DNA of 64,000 nucleotides from assembly GCA_018398585.1 (NCBI GenBank), contig JAGTTD010000010.1, positions 30,358,638 through 30,422,637 of the forward strand, written 5' to 3'. Positions 10,665 through 20,640 of the stretch are shown here, in pieces. Below the pieces are notes generated by a model that was not told the origin of the DNA, did no database searches, and saw only the letters and a program-made list of their open reading frames with translations. The number at the start of each line of letters is the position of its first letter. The first letter of the stretch is position 1. This DNA is from Simmondsia chinensis. Lineage: Eukaryota; Streptophyta; Magnoliopsida; Caryophyllales; Simmondsiaceae. The translations under genes were made by a program, and so were the position numbers.

Positions 10665-11828
10665 TGTTATGAATTCGGGCCCAAAATCGGACCCGAACTC
10701 AACTCCAAAAACAAGATCTTGTCCCAGCACTAAGCAACGAAAAACCCACAAACGAAACAATGTCGAAATTAAACCAGAAACAACGAAAACAACAAAAAAC
10801 ACGCGATATACGTGGTTCGGCACCTCAGCGAAGTCCTTCTCCACGGGCCTCCGTTTTCAGAGGAGTCAAATCCACTATCAGTAAAGTTAGGGTTACAAAC
10901 ACAGACTGAGGATCAAGTCTAAAACGAAAACCATAACAGAGATTAAAGCAAGAAAACGAGAAAGAACAAGACGAAAACCATCACCGAGCGAATACGGGCG
11001 AAGAACAGCCTAGGGACTCGAACCCTAGCCGGAATCGTGAAGAAGACCTCGTTTGGGACAACGCATCGCCTTGAACCGAGCATCCCGATCTCCAAAGGTT
11101 CACCCCCGTCTTCTTCTCCTTAATCTTCAGCCTCCTACCTCAGACTTCACGCTTTCTCTCTACTCGGGCTTTCTCTCACTAGAAAGTCGTCTCTCTCCTC
11201 CATTTCTCCTTTCTCTCTTTCTCTGCGTTTTGTTTCATTTAGTTACAGAGGAAAAACCCATCCCCTCTTTTGCTCTCTGTTAAAATAATGCTCTTCAATG
11301 TATAAAATAAAACTGTGAAGTTTGCTTCATTTTCTTTTCCTTCACTGTTCAAATTATATAAAGCAACAGTGACAAGCCAAAATCCAATGGACAAGACTGG
11401 GACACGTGGCAACACTCTGATGTTCAGGTACAGCTGGCTAGGCACGGGTAACGGGTACGAGAAACTGGGTCGAGTAATAACCACTGGGTAATAATAACAA
11501 ACTTGATATTATTTTTACCCAAAAGAAATACAATATATTTTTTAAATCTTTTAACCCATTTTAAAACCCAATTTCAAATCAATAAAAATTGTCTATAATT
11601 TCTATTCTCCAAATTACAATATAATTATAAAAGTTTGCCTCCAACGAGCCTACACAAGGAGGGTGGCTAAAACCGGCAAACGACATCCTAATTTTCCAAA
11701 TAGAAATTCTCCGACAATTTTAACCTTTCATTTAGTAAAGACGCTCCAGCCTATTATTATTGATGAACTTACATAATTCAGTTACATCCTATAGTGGATA
11801 TCGAATTTTATGGGACCATAATCCAGCA
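10665..11828 (-). repeat. 5' LTR of the LARD-like element
   Basis: This is the second 1164-bp copy. It ends CCAGCA and is followed directly by CAAAT. Differences from the left copy include small balanced indels (for example near 11520 and 11570) and transitions at many sites, so the insertion has aged since integration. Confidence 0.9.
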
Positions 11829-12270
11829 CAAATATTTTAATTAGAAGCCTCATCCCCTCTAAAATGTAAGCACATCTCAAATTCTAATATTCTAATAAGG
11901 TGCTTCTTATTCACTATTCATTTGAAAATATAAAAAAATAATTTAAAAAAATGTAACGTATTTCTGTCGAAGCCATTAAAATGTGGTTAATTGGTGAATT
12001 TCAAAAGTTCTGCATGAAGTAATCCCCGGGAAAAAAAAGGTAACTTAAGGCTTCGTTTGTGTTTTGGTACAGGTTCTTTTAATGAAGGGCCGAAACTCAG
12101 ACCCTTCATCTTTCATTAAGTTTTTATTAATTAACGGTTTTATTATAATGATTTTTTATGGGATTACAAGTGAAAAAGAAAGAAAAACGAGGGGTATCAC
12201 ACTTCTGGGGGTCTTTCCGATAACTGTGATGGGAGATTCGTGAGCTTGTCCCTTCTTTAGGATTCTGAGC

Positions 12271-12285
12271 CCTATTTATAGAGAT
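12271..12285 (-). promoter_or_regulatory. TATA box reading on the minus strand
   Basis: The plus strand CCTATTTATAGAGAT reads ATCTCTATAAATAGG on the minus strand, a strong plant TATA box. It lies at the edge of the hairpin-bearing repeat array, which would be its upstream region. Confidence 0.6.
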
Positions 12286-12299
12286 TTTTCCTTGAAGAG

Positions 12300-13035
12300 C
12301 TGTGCTTCATGGGGGGCGTATCTCGCACGGTACGGAACCGGGGGCGAGATACCCCTGGCCATTGGGCCTATGGCTTCGGGTTGTCGTCCATCTGACTCAT
12401 GGTATCAGGGAGTTGTTGTTGGTGGGTCCCTAGGGAAGCGGGCATCTCGCTCAAGTCGAGGTGCGCATTGCATTGGGGTGTCATTATGAGACTCTTCGAT
12501 TTTCGAGCTTCGGGCTGTCGTCTGTCTGAGTCATGATGCCGGGTAGTTATTGTTGCTTGGCCAACTCTTGGGGGAGAGGGCATCTCAAACCGAGATGCCC
12601 CCTCGGAGCCGGGCGCGTGCTTTGTTGAAGCGTTGTTGCGAGACTGTCCAAGGGCCGGAATGCTCCCTATCGGCCTGATGCATTTATATCTTCGCGGCCG
12701 CCGTCTAAGTTCCGGAGTCGGCCTCCGAGGGTGCATCTCGACCCGAGATGCACCCGCATCCGGGTGGGCACGCTTCCTTCTTCTTCTACTCGAATTCTGG
12801 GACGTGTCCTGTCGGCAAGACGCGCTTCCTTCTTCTAAGTTAAAAGTGGAGTTCCGAAGGTAGCCTCCGAGGGTGCATCTTGGGTCCAAGATGCACCCGC
12901 GTCCGGATGGGCGTGCTTCCTTCTTCTTCTTGGATTCCGTGACATGTCCTGTCGGTGAGATGGGCTCCTCTCTTCCAGATTGAAGGTAGAGTTCCGAAGC
13001 TGGCCTCTGGGGTGTATCTCGGGCGGAGTTGTGGC
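12300..13035. repeat. ~140-bp tandem repeat, each unit with a GCATCTCG/CGAGATGC hairpin
   Basis: The cores begin at 12318, 12442, 12580, 12731, 12873 and 13013, spaced 124-151 bp. Most have a palindrome: GTATCTCGC...GCGAGATAC, GCATCTCG...CGAGGTGC, GGGCATCTC...GAGATGCCC, GGGTGCATCTCG...CGAGATGCACCC, and GGGTGCATCTTGG...CCAAGATGCACCC. The last unit keeps only the left arm. The last three units also share GTTCCGGAG/GTTCCGAAG starts (12709, 12851, 12991) and a CTTCCTTCTTCTTCT stretch. In the fifth unit both arms have changed yet still pair. Confidence 0.85.
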
Positions 13036-13195
13036 CACGTGTCACTTGTTCGAATGCTGTTTTTGGAGTTATTAGTTTGTTTTGGCGGAAAAGTAGAATC
13101 TAGGAATTGATATTTTTTTGAAAAAGGTTTTCCTAGGAAATATAAAATCTGAATGGGGTTTTCCGTTGTTTGTTTCAAAGGAAAACTTAATTCCA

Positions 13196-14150
13196 CATAT
13201 TAATGTCTTCTTGTATATTTTAAAAAATATTTTTCGCCAATTATTTTATATCTTGTTATAGAATAACATAAGTAATAATACAACATATATGAAAAGTAAC
13301 AAAAAAATAAAATAAATTAACTATCAAGGGTCTATAAATTAATTGTCTCTTAGGTATTCTAAAATTTAAGCAATTATCATTTTAATACCTGGTCATTTTA
13401 ATATATACTATGAAGTACCCTGAGATTATAAATTTTATCACTTACATATACATTGTGTTAAAATCTGGTGAATTTTTATTAAAATTCGGCTAATTTCTTC
13501 CCAAAAACTAATGTGATATAAACCGTGACCATATTACCAAGAGGTTATCCACATTCTGACAAAAATTACTTGTATATTATCAAATATAATGTGCCATGTT
13601 AGCATTTTAGACAAAAGAAATTATCGTATTATGATATATATATATATCATTGTTGTTTTATTTAAAATCTACTAAATATTGGTGAAAGATACATGATTCA
13701 TGACAAAACTTTTAAACATCAGGGTACATTATATTACTAAAGCCGCATGGTACGTATGTAATAGATGCCAAAATATTAGGGCACCTACATAATTTTCCTA
13801 TATAATATTATATAGAAATTCAACTTGATTAAAATTGTTCTTTTGTAATTATAACAAAGTAACATCCAAGCTCCTTTTAATTATTCGATCCAATTTTGGT
13901 CCGATATTGTGATGTAGTCTGCAGTCTAGTTTGTTTATTTCAATTCGATCTAGATTCACATGATGATTACCACGAAGGTTTTTGCACTCCTTAGAATCAT
14001 GACTTCCCCCATTTTGAAAAGGAAGTCATTTTCCTTTATTTGAGGGAAGAAAAACCTTTTCCGTCAGCAAAATGTGCGCCAAACAATAGAAAAGGAAAAA
14101 ACTACTTCCTAGAATATAATTTTCTTCCTAAACAAACGGAGCCTAAATGG
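13196..14150. other. AT-rich region with inverted-repeat (MITE-like) sequence, no gene
   Basis: The segment 13335-13800 has weakly complementary ends: a left TTAGGTATTCTAAAATTTAAG-like stretch, and the right end, which inverted reads TAGGTGCCCTAATATTT. This suggests a decayed inverted-repeat element. The stretch 13980-14147 is rich in GGAAGTCATTTTCC-like pieces and ends in AAACAAACGGAGCCT, a motif often seen at ends of plant DNA elements. Its nearest inverted partner is GGCTTCGTTTGTG at 12049. No coding sequence is recognised. Confidence 0.35.
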
Positions 14151-15310
14151 GTCAATTGAGAATGATAGGGGGTAAGGATAGCTAAGTACCACAATTCTAA
14201 CTTTATTGAAAAAAAGGAATAAAGTCCGAGAAATATATTTGAAATGAAAATGAAAGATATAAAATCCAATTATAATTGCGACACATCACAAACTATATTA
14301 ATCATCCAATTAGAATTTCAAATGTTTGTTTGAGCTTTGCCAACGAACAAGTTTTCTCCTAGGGAGGCCCTTCAGTGGTGGGTCCCAACCGGAAATGCTC
14401 CCAGTTGCTCCTTTTAATGAGGATGAGTTATGGGTAAGACACAAGAGTTACGGGTTACTTGGTAATAGAGAATTTGTTTATTTTTTTAGAAACTTTTTTT
14501 ACAAAATAAGGACCTTATTTTCCTATTTATTCCAAATGCAAATGGATAAGGTTTGGCAAGCATCTATCAATCAATTGTGGAACCATTATACCAAGTAGTA
14601 GAGCAGAAGTTATAATGTTGTGTGTTTAGGCCATATTTGTAATTTATTTCAACAATGACTGACTCTATTTCTTTGTGTTTGACTAATTTACGGATATTAT
14701 TTGGACGTATCATTTTCAACTTTCAAATAAGAAACATTATTGTCCAGATTGGATTCGACACGTATTATTCAATTTTTGAATTTATGGGTATTACTTATGT
14801 ATCATCCTCATTTTTTATTGGAAAGCAGGGATAACTTGAACATATTTTCTAGTTTTCTATATTACAACATCGAAAAGGGAAAAATGGAGATGAAAAGGAA
14901 AAGTAGAGATCGTTGGAAAAATAAGTGATATTAGATCAACTTAAGAGTGGAGGACTTATAAAATATAGGAAGGAAGATACTGCGCTATGGAAGACCACTA
15001 CCTCAAAGTTGAATTTGCCCCAACTTTGGTACACATTGGCTATCCGACAATCGACACCCAAGGTTTATGCGGTAGCTAAAACACTCGTGTACTCAAGAGT
15101 TACTGTATGGGAGAGCTTCGGTCAATTCCCAATAGCATTGATGGAGAAGAATAGGGCTAAGAGGGAGAGAATAATTGGAAAAATGTAGAGAGAATAACAA
15201 TCTCATTTTTTGCTACTCCAGCAAGTCCAAACCAGCCTTGGATTTATAGGGTAAACCTCAATATGCAACAATGAGCGTCATAATGGTCATGAATGCTAAA
15301 ATTGTAACTA
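14151..15310. other. AT-rich region, no recognisable gene
   Basis: Two short plus-strand frames (14326-14598 and 14925-15188) have starts and stops but show no family features, no good TATA box at a sensible distance, and no conserved neighbours. I cannot support either as a gene. Confidence 0.4.
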
Positions 15311-16549
15311 GGGGTGTTCATGAGTTGGGTAATACCCAAGACCCACCCAACCCACATCAATTGGGTTGGGTTGGGTATATTTTCAACGTTGGGTCTAATG
15401 GGTCCAACGTGCTTTGTACCCAAGGTATCGGGTATATGGTTTCGGGTTATCCATGGGCCGGCATTCATCATCTTGGATTATTTTCAAGTTAGCCTTACTC
15501 AAGGTTAAATGAGCCTAAATAAGGCGAACATATCTTTAATATATTAAGGTTTGGTTATTTATTATTTAAGTATCGAGACATTTCAATATATAAGTGGGAT
15601 ACCTTGATGTTTGACTATTACTTAGGTATCCTGACATTTTCATATATAAGTAGGATACTTTGAGGTACTATTTATTATTGAGGTATCCGCCATTTCAATA
15701 AATAAGTGGGATACTTAAGATTTGACTATTTGTCATATCAGTATCCTAAAGTTCCAATATATAAGTGAGATACTTTGAGGTTTAAAACTTCTATCAATTA
15801 GATACCTAGATGTTTAAAAGTTTATCAATCGAATATCCTTCTTCTGAAATTCGATAGATTTTTATTGAAAAATGTTAAATTAGAACATAACTCTGACAAT
15901 ATATAAGTATTTTTTTTTAATTTTATAATTTGGTTATTTTGGCAAAAGATGTTGATACAACATATGATTTCGGCAATATATACAAGTAGTGTACACAAAC
16001 ATTTGGTGAATATTTTATCACAGGTATTTGAATTTTTGTCAAAAATATTGATATGACTTTTTTATATTATCTTCGTATAAAATTGGTTAGATTTCTAAAA
16101 AAAATTTATCAAATTCTAACACAGGTTATCTATGTAATAAAATATTTAAACTTGAGATACTTCAATTGTATATATTGAAATACGGTACCTATATAATAAA
16201 TGTTAAAATCTTAGGGCACCTAAATGATTATATGTATATACACTCATGCGAATGATATAAAATATAAAAAAATCCTAACATATTATCATTCATATCAATA
16301 ATTGATAATTGGATCCCTTTCTTGGCTTTGTAATCGATTATTTACATTAAACTCAAATTAGAATTAGTTAAAATCAGAACTTAGATGAATGTTCATGTAT
16401 TAACCAAATATGGCCCGACCCAAACCCAGCCCAACCCAAAACCATCATCCTACCATTTGGCGGGTATGGGTTGGGTATGGGTCAAATATTGGATGGGTCA
16501 TGTTGGTTTTTGACCCAATCCGCCTAAACCCAACCCACGTGCACCCCTC
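15311..16549. mobile_element. hAT-like non-autonomous element with AGGGGTG/CACCCCT ends, itself interrupted
   Basis: The left end AGGGGTGTTCATGAGTTGGG and the right end, whose inverse reads AGGGGTGCACGTGGGTTGGG, are matching inverted repeats. Inward from each lie GGGTTGGGT-rich stretches (15355-15380 and 16410-16530). This composition is typical of abundant plant hAT-like elements. The middle (about 15500-16260) is AT-rich with a different repeat, so it is likely a nested insertion. I could not find an 8-bp target duplication (flanks TTGTAACT and CATAGGAC). Confidence 0.55.
15540..15800. repeat. ~57-bp tandem repeat, about four units
   Basis: The core TAAGTGGGATAC recurs at 15591, 15647 (TAAGTAGGATAC), 15703 and 15762 (TAAGTGAGATAC), spacing 56-59 bp. 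Each core is preceded by TTTAGGTATCC-like sequence and ATTTCAATATA. The same motif appears inverted near 16125-16200 (TAGGTACCGTATTTCAATATA on the minus strand), so the tandem block forms one arm of a larger inverted repeat. Confidence 0.75.
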
Positions 16550-17190
16550 ATAGGACACTTGAGGAGGATTAATAAGGGATATTGAGGGCCTAAATTAAAA
16601 GGGACCTAATTCGATGTTTAAGACAGTCTAAATTGGCAACAAAGAGTTGCATAAAATATACAGGGTGATCCAAGTAAATGTGCTCTCATCAAATATTGTA
16701 TGTGAGAGACCATAACTTAATATCGAATTTTGAAGCATTTCCAATAGTGATGAAAAGAAAAATTAAAAAAGAAAAAGGAAAGTTGTTTTCTACAATCAAA
16801 TAGCCACTTAGATTGGCTATAAAGGACATTTTTAGTTCCGTTGTGAGAAAGGATTGTTTTGGAATTGGTATATGTGTGCCTCCTGGTCTAAGAATGTTAA
16901 CGAAGTGATCGAGTCCATCAATGGGGATACATAAATGATTTTAGAAGAAAGTTTAGTGATGAATTTGAACCCAAGAGATGAGATTAGTCAGAAAATTTGC
17001 AAGTTTGAAGAAAGCATGGAAAGCAAAAATGAAGATTGAGAAGCGACGGTTACTAAGGGATTTGTCTACCATTATGGAGGGATCTACGCTTCCAATCTTT
17101 AAGTGTAATGACGAGGTTGAATTAAATGAGTCAGCTTTTGGTCCTTAGGAGCTTTGTGGTGGTTGTCCTTGAACAATTGCCTTGTCAACC
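16550..17190. other. AT-rich region, possible LINE ORF1 remnant
   Basis: No intact frame. The piece before the ORF2-like start at 17191 would be the place for a LINE ORF1, and a short FGP-stop-ELCGG stretch near 17135 could be its degraded C-terminal part. Evidence is too weak for a call. Confidence 0.25.
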
Positions 17191-17490
17191 ATGAGTATTA
17201 TTTGTTAGTACTGTCAAGGGTTGGGCTAGACCCTAACAATTAGAGCGCCGACAGAACTCAATTGGCAATTTAGGCCTGGGGTGATATTCCTAATGGAGAC
17301 TAAGCAATGGTAAGAGTACATGGTTAATTTAGCTTTGAGAATTGGGTTTAGTAACAATTTCATTGGTGATGCCGTGAGTCGAGCTTGTGGTTTGGCAATT
17401 TTGTGGGATGCTACTATCAAGATTGACATTATTCAGTATTCAGAAAGTGTTATCTTAGCTTGTTTGAGGTCCCGTGTGATGGATAAATGT
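17191..17490 (+). pseudogene. LINE (L1-type) ORF2 N-terminal endonuclease fragment
   Basis: From the ATG at 17191 the frame reads MSIIC-stop-YCQGLG, which matches the family start M-S-x-L-x-W-N-C-R-G-L-G. It continues to FRPGVIFLMETK (the metal-binding Glu of the apurinic endonuclease) and GFSNNFIGDAVSRACGLAILW (17338-17401), a hallmark of plant LINE endonucleases. In-frame TAGs lie near 17206 and 17227. Nothing of the RT follows. A run of 20 A at 17561-17580 could be a tail after an internal deletion. It is unrelated in position to the LINE at 50.7 kb. Confidence 0.75.
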
Positions 17491-18574
17491 TATTCGAAGA
17501 AAAGAAATATTCATGATATAAATAAATGCAAGTCGGAAAATATAAAAACAATGAAAACTCAAAAAAAAAAAAAAAAAAAAAGTTGTTGCGGACTGCGCTT
17601 GCAACTACCGATGGATTTAGGATGTTTTCTATCGATTTCTTTTTTTTTTTTTTTAAGAGTGAATGTTGCTCTAATTATATTTTACTCCACTCTTATATAT
17701 ATATATATATATTTTTTTTTTTTTGAACACCGACTTCACTCGTAAATTTGAATTTATTTTTAAGAAGTATATTTGAAAGACCAAGTTATAAGAAAGCATA
17801 TGTGTTTTAAAAAGTTAAAATTTTTAAATCTAATTTTTGCTAGACTTCAAGTGGACATAAAGAATATTCAACTTCTTTGAAAGTTAACAATAGAACTAGA
17901 CTGAACATGAATTAACAAATTAGATACAATTTAGTCACAACGGAGGTATGACTGGTAGGACATTACTTGTAGGTTTACAACAATAAGATACAAGTATGAT
18001 TGCACTGATAGTCGGTCAGAGGTTAAGTAAACAAGTTCTAGCCAATTATTTTAGATAATTTGATATGAACAATTTGGAACTTAAGCAATCCATTACCAAT
18101 TTGTTTTGAGATAGAACCTGCTTGAGTTAGAATAGAGATATGACTGGTAGGATATTGCTTGTAAGTTTACATAATAAGAAGCAAATACAATTGATGGCAG
18201 GTCAGAAGTTATGTATACAAGTTCTAGCTAATTGTATCAGAAAATTTAAGATAAAAAAAGAATACTCTTATATTTGGCTGGACATAGAGATACTCACTAA
18301 TTATTTGTTTTTTAGGAAAAAAGTTTTTGAAGATTAGGTGACTTTAATTGTTTTAAAGTAAAACTCTAGAATTATTTTAGTTAAATTAGACAGGCTTGAC
18401 AATTAAAAGGGGCGAACTTGATATTAGGGGGGAAAAAAAAAGTGAATTCAAAACGTAATTAATTACACAGAGCAATGCTAATATAAATTAGAGCGATATT
18501 ATTATTGGGAAAGTATTTGTATTTCTAGGGTAATTTTGCAACCATGACTCTTTATAAATCCTACCATTGCTCAC
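17491..18574. other. AT-rich spacer, no gene
   Basis: It contains A and T homopolymers (17561-17580, 17640-17655, 17712-17724), an AT dinucleotide run, and the direct repeat listed separately. No coding or RNA feature is recognised. It ends at the CCAAT target duplication of the copia array. Confidence 0.5.
17943..18244. repeat. Imperfect direct repeat, two ~110-bp copies
   Basis: The copies at 17943-18058 and 18135-18244 share TATGACTGGTAGGA, TTGTARGTTTACA, GGTCAGARGTTA and ACAAGTTCTAGC. The spacing between equivalent points is 192 bp. Nothing identifies the parent sequence. Confidence 0.6.
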
Positions 18575-18579
18575 CCAAT

Positions 18580-18959
18580 TGTTAAAATTTTGGATTTATT
18601 TTAATTGTATTTTATGTATTTTTCATGTTGTATTTCTCTTATGTAATACCTTAAATTAAATTACGATAGTTATTAGGTGTTTTATTTCTTAGTAGTAATT
18701 AAGTTTTTTTTAGCGGGACAATTAAGCTCCTCCTCTTCTCTTGCTTGTAACTGCCGGCCCCCTTCTTCAATTACCATGAATGGGGTATTTCATCTTCTAA
18801 CTTTGGATTCTCCTCCAATGGATTAAGTACTTTTCATTAACAAGTAAGATGGATTATAAATAGGTTTGGTTCTCATGTTAATACAATCATCCAATTCCAT
18901 TTTTTAGGAAGTGTTCTCTTTTAGTTCACTACTTCATCTTTGTCTTGTTAATTTTAACA
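18580..18959 (+). repeat. LTR A, 5' terminal LTR of the array (380 bp)
   Basis: Begins TGTTAAAATTTT directly after CCAAT and ends TTTTAACA before the primer site TGGTATCAGAATAGG (18960). A TATA box, TATAAATA, lies at 18855-18862. The family landmarks GCTCCTCCTCTTCTC and GTTAATACAATCATCC are present. Confidence 0.92.
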
Positions 18960-19087
18960 TGGTATCAGAATAGGTTTAGATCCAGAACTCCTCTTGTTTT
19001 TGCCCGTTTCTATAGCAGCCAAGTTTGTGAGCCATTTTTTTTTCGTTACTTGTTTTTGCTTGTGTTAGTTTTACGCATTGTTTTTCA

Positions 19088-19535
19088 ATGTATGAGGAAA
19101 ACTTTACTCAAACTTCTAATCAAAATGTTGTGCCAATTGTGATTTCAAGGGGAATTCCCGACTTGAACTCTCCCTATTATCTTCACCCCTTGGATCATTT
19201 GGGGCTTGTGTTTGTGAAAGATGTTTTGACGGGACCAAATATTCCGGCTTGGAGACGGTCCATTTTTAAAGTTTTAAAGGCGAAACGTAAAATTGGCTTT
19301 ATTGATGAATCATTTACAAAATTGGATGAAGATTCATTAGATTTCGAGAATTGGAATGCCTGTGATTCAATGGTGTCTTCATGGCTTTCAAATTCCGTGT
19401 CCAAAGAAATTAATGCCAGCATCACATATTTTGAAACTTCGCCGACATTTGGTTAGATTTAAATGAGCATTTTTCTCAAGGGAATGTTCCACGTATTTAT
19501 AAAATTAAGCGTGAAATTTCACACTTAAAACAAGC
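19088..19535 (+). pseudogene. Unit 1 first gag copy, truncated
   Basis: From MYEENFTQTSNQNV the frame runs through SPYYLHPLDHLGL, FENWNACDSMVSSWL and INASITYFETS, then loses frame near 19441 where the family has R-D-I-W-L-D-L-N. DNA similarity continues to about 19538 (CTTAAAACAAGCTAA) and then jumps into LTR sequence. It is a copia gag N-terminal half without knuckle. The structure LTR A - half gag - partial LTR - second gag shows a rearrangement inside unit 1. Confidence 0.85.
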
Positions 19536-19540
19536 TAAGT

Positions 19541-19626
19541 GTTCTCTTGTTAATACAATCATCCAATTCCATATTTTAGAAAGTGTTTTGTTTACTTCTT
19601 CATCTTTGTCTTATTAATATTTTACA
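19541..19626 (+). repeat. Partial LTR (3' 86 bp) inside unit 1
   Basis: The sequence from GTTCTCTTGTTAATACAATC to TTTTACA matches the 3' end of LTR A from 18869 onward and is followed at 19627 by a good primer site, TGGTATCAGAGCGG. The LTR part upstream of it (U3 and the TATA box) is missing; gag is joined directly to it. Confidence 0.88.
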
Positions 19627-19760
19627 TGGTATCAGAGCGGGTTTAGACCTAGAACTCCTCTTGCTTTCCCACGTTTCTACAACAGCCAAGATTGTGAGCC
19701 AAAATTTTATTTTGTTACTTGTTTTTCCTTGTGTTAATTTTGCGCATTGTTTTACGATGT

Positions 19761-20640
19761 ATGAGGAAAACTTAACTCAAACTTCTAATCAAAATGTTGC
19801 GCCAATTGTGGTTCCAAGGGGAGTTCCCAACGTGAACTCTCCCCATTCTCTTCACCCCCAGGGGCTCGTGTTTATCGTTTTAACCAGACCAAATTTTTCG
19901 GCTTGGAGACGGTCTATTTTTTAAGTTTTTAAGGAAAAATGTAAAATTTGCTTTCTTGAAGGATCAATTAAGAATCTGGATGAAGATTCATCGGATTTCG
20001 AGAATTGGAGTGCATGTGATTCAATGGTGTCTTCATGGCTTTCCAATTCCGTGTCTAAAAAAAATTAATGCTAACATCGCATATTTTGAAACTTCGCGTG
20101 ATATTTGGCTAGATTTAAATAAGCGTTTTTCTGAAGGTAATGTCCCACATCTTTACGAAATTAAGCGTGAAATTTCACACTTAAAACAAGCTAACTTGCC
20201 CTTTTTTTTTATTATTTCACGGAATTGAGGCCACTGTGGGATGAACTTTACGCTCTAGTGGCCATACCTTGTACTTGTGGTTCCGCCCATGCTTTTGCGC
20301 TAATTAGAGATATGGAGAGAATCCTAGATTTATAGATGGGTTTGGATCCATCTTTTTAAACTGTGCATTCCCAACTAATGAGCACTAAAACTCTCCCTGA
20401 TGTTGTAAGTACATACTCAACACTTTTTCAAGAAGAAAAACAGCAAGGTTTTGCCTCTGGTAGTGTTGTGGTCCTTGAAGCAACGACTCACGTTTCAAAA
20501 GAAAATAATGTGGGTATGGGAGGAAATGTGCCTTCTAATGGAAACCTTCAAAACTTAATAGTCGCTTGTCTTGCTATCATTGTAAAAGACAAGGATGGAC
20601 AAGGGAGCGTTGCTATGAACTCATTGGTTATCTTACTGAG
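19761..20640 (+). pseudogene. Unit 1 second gag with altered CCHC knuckle
   Basis: It restarts with MYEENLTQTSNQNV at 19761, with a deletion in the PSDHPRLVF region. It then runs through frame changes to the HSQLMSTKTLPDV segment (20363) and a knuckle at 20565-20615 that reads CYHCKRQGWTRERC, where the His of C-x2-C-x4-H-x4-C is Trp. ELIGYL follows. Gag would package element RNA; this copy cannot be translated as one protein. Confidence 0.85.

Larger units (their letters stand above)
7221..11833 (-). mobile_element. Complete non-coding LTR retrotransposon (LARD-like) with CAAAT duplication
   Basis: The two LTRs, 7226-8389 and 10665-11828, are both 1164 bp and differ by scattered substitutions. 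They begin TGTTGCG/TGTTATG and end CCAACA/CCAGCA. CAAAT occurs at 7221-7225 and again at 11829-11833, a perfect 5-bp target-site duplication. A Met-tRNA-type primer site abuts the right LTR, so the element reads on the minus strand. The 2.3-kb interior holds no gag or pol motif in any frame. It therefore fits the large-retrotransposon-derivative class, moved by proteins of another element. Confidence 0.92.
12046..13195 (-). mobile_element. GC-rich LTR-like block with repeat-rich upstream region (boundaries unresolved)
   Basis: Read on the minus strand there is a repeat-rich GC segment (13035 to 12300), a good TATA box (CTATAAATAG) at about 12282-12273, and then an AT-rich leader with AATAAAA-like signals. 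This is the layout U3-R-U5. Possible ends are TGTG at 12058 and CCACA at 13195, but the 5-bp flanks (TCGTT and TATTA) do not match, so a solo LTR is only a suggestion. A gene promoter remnant is the alternative. No coding domain is present. Confidence 0.4.

Noticed and set aside
12368..13045. Minus-strand 225-aa frame in the GC-rich block
   Set aside because: It is open because the DNA is GC-rich and repeated. The translation is Arg/Pro-rich low complexity, follows the ~140-bp repeat, and overlaps other open frames in both directions.
12046..14147. One 2.1-kb DNA transposon with GGCTTCGTTTG/CAAACGGAGCC ends
   Set aside because: The ends match over about 12 bp, but no target duplication was found and an LTR-like block with its own TATA box lies between them; the motif is widespread in plant repeats.
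14326..15188. Frames of 90, 62 and 87 aa on the plus strand
   Set aside because: No family resemblance, no promoter signal, AT-rich codon use like the non-coding surroundings.
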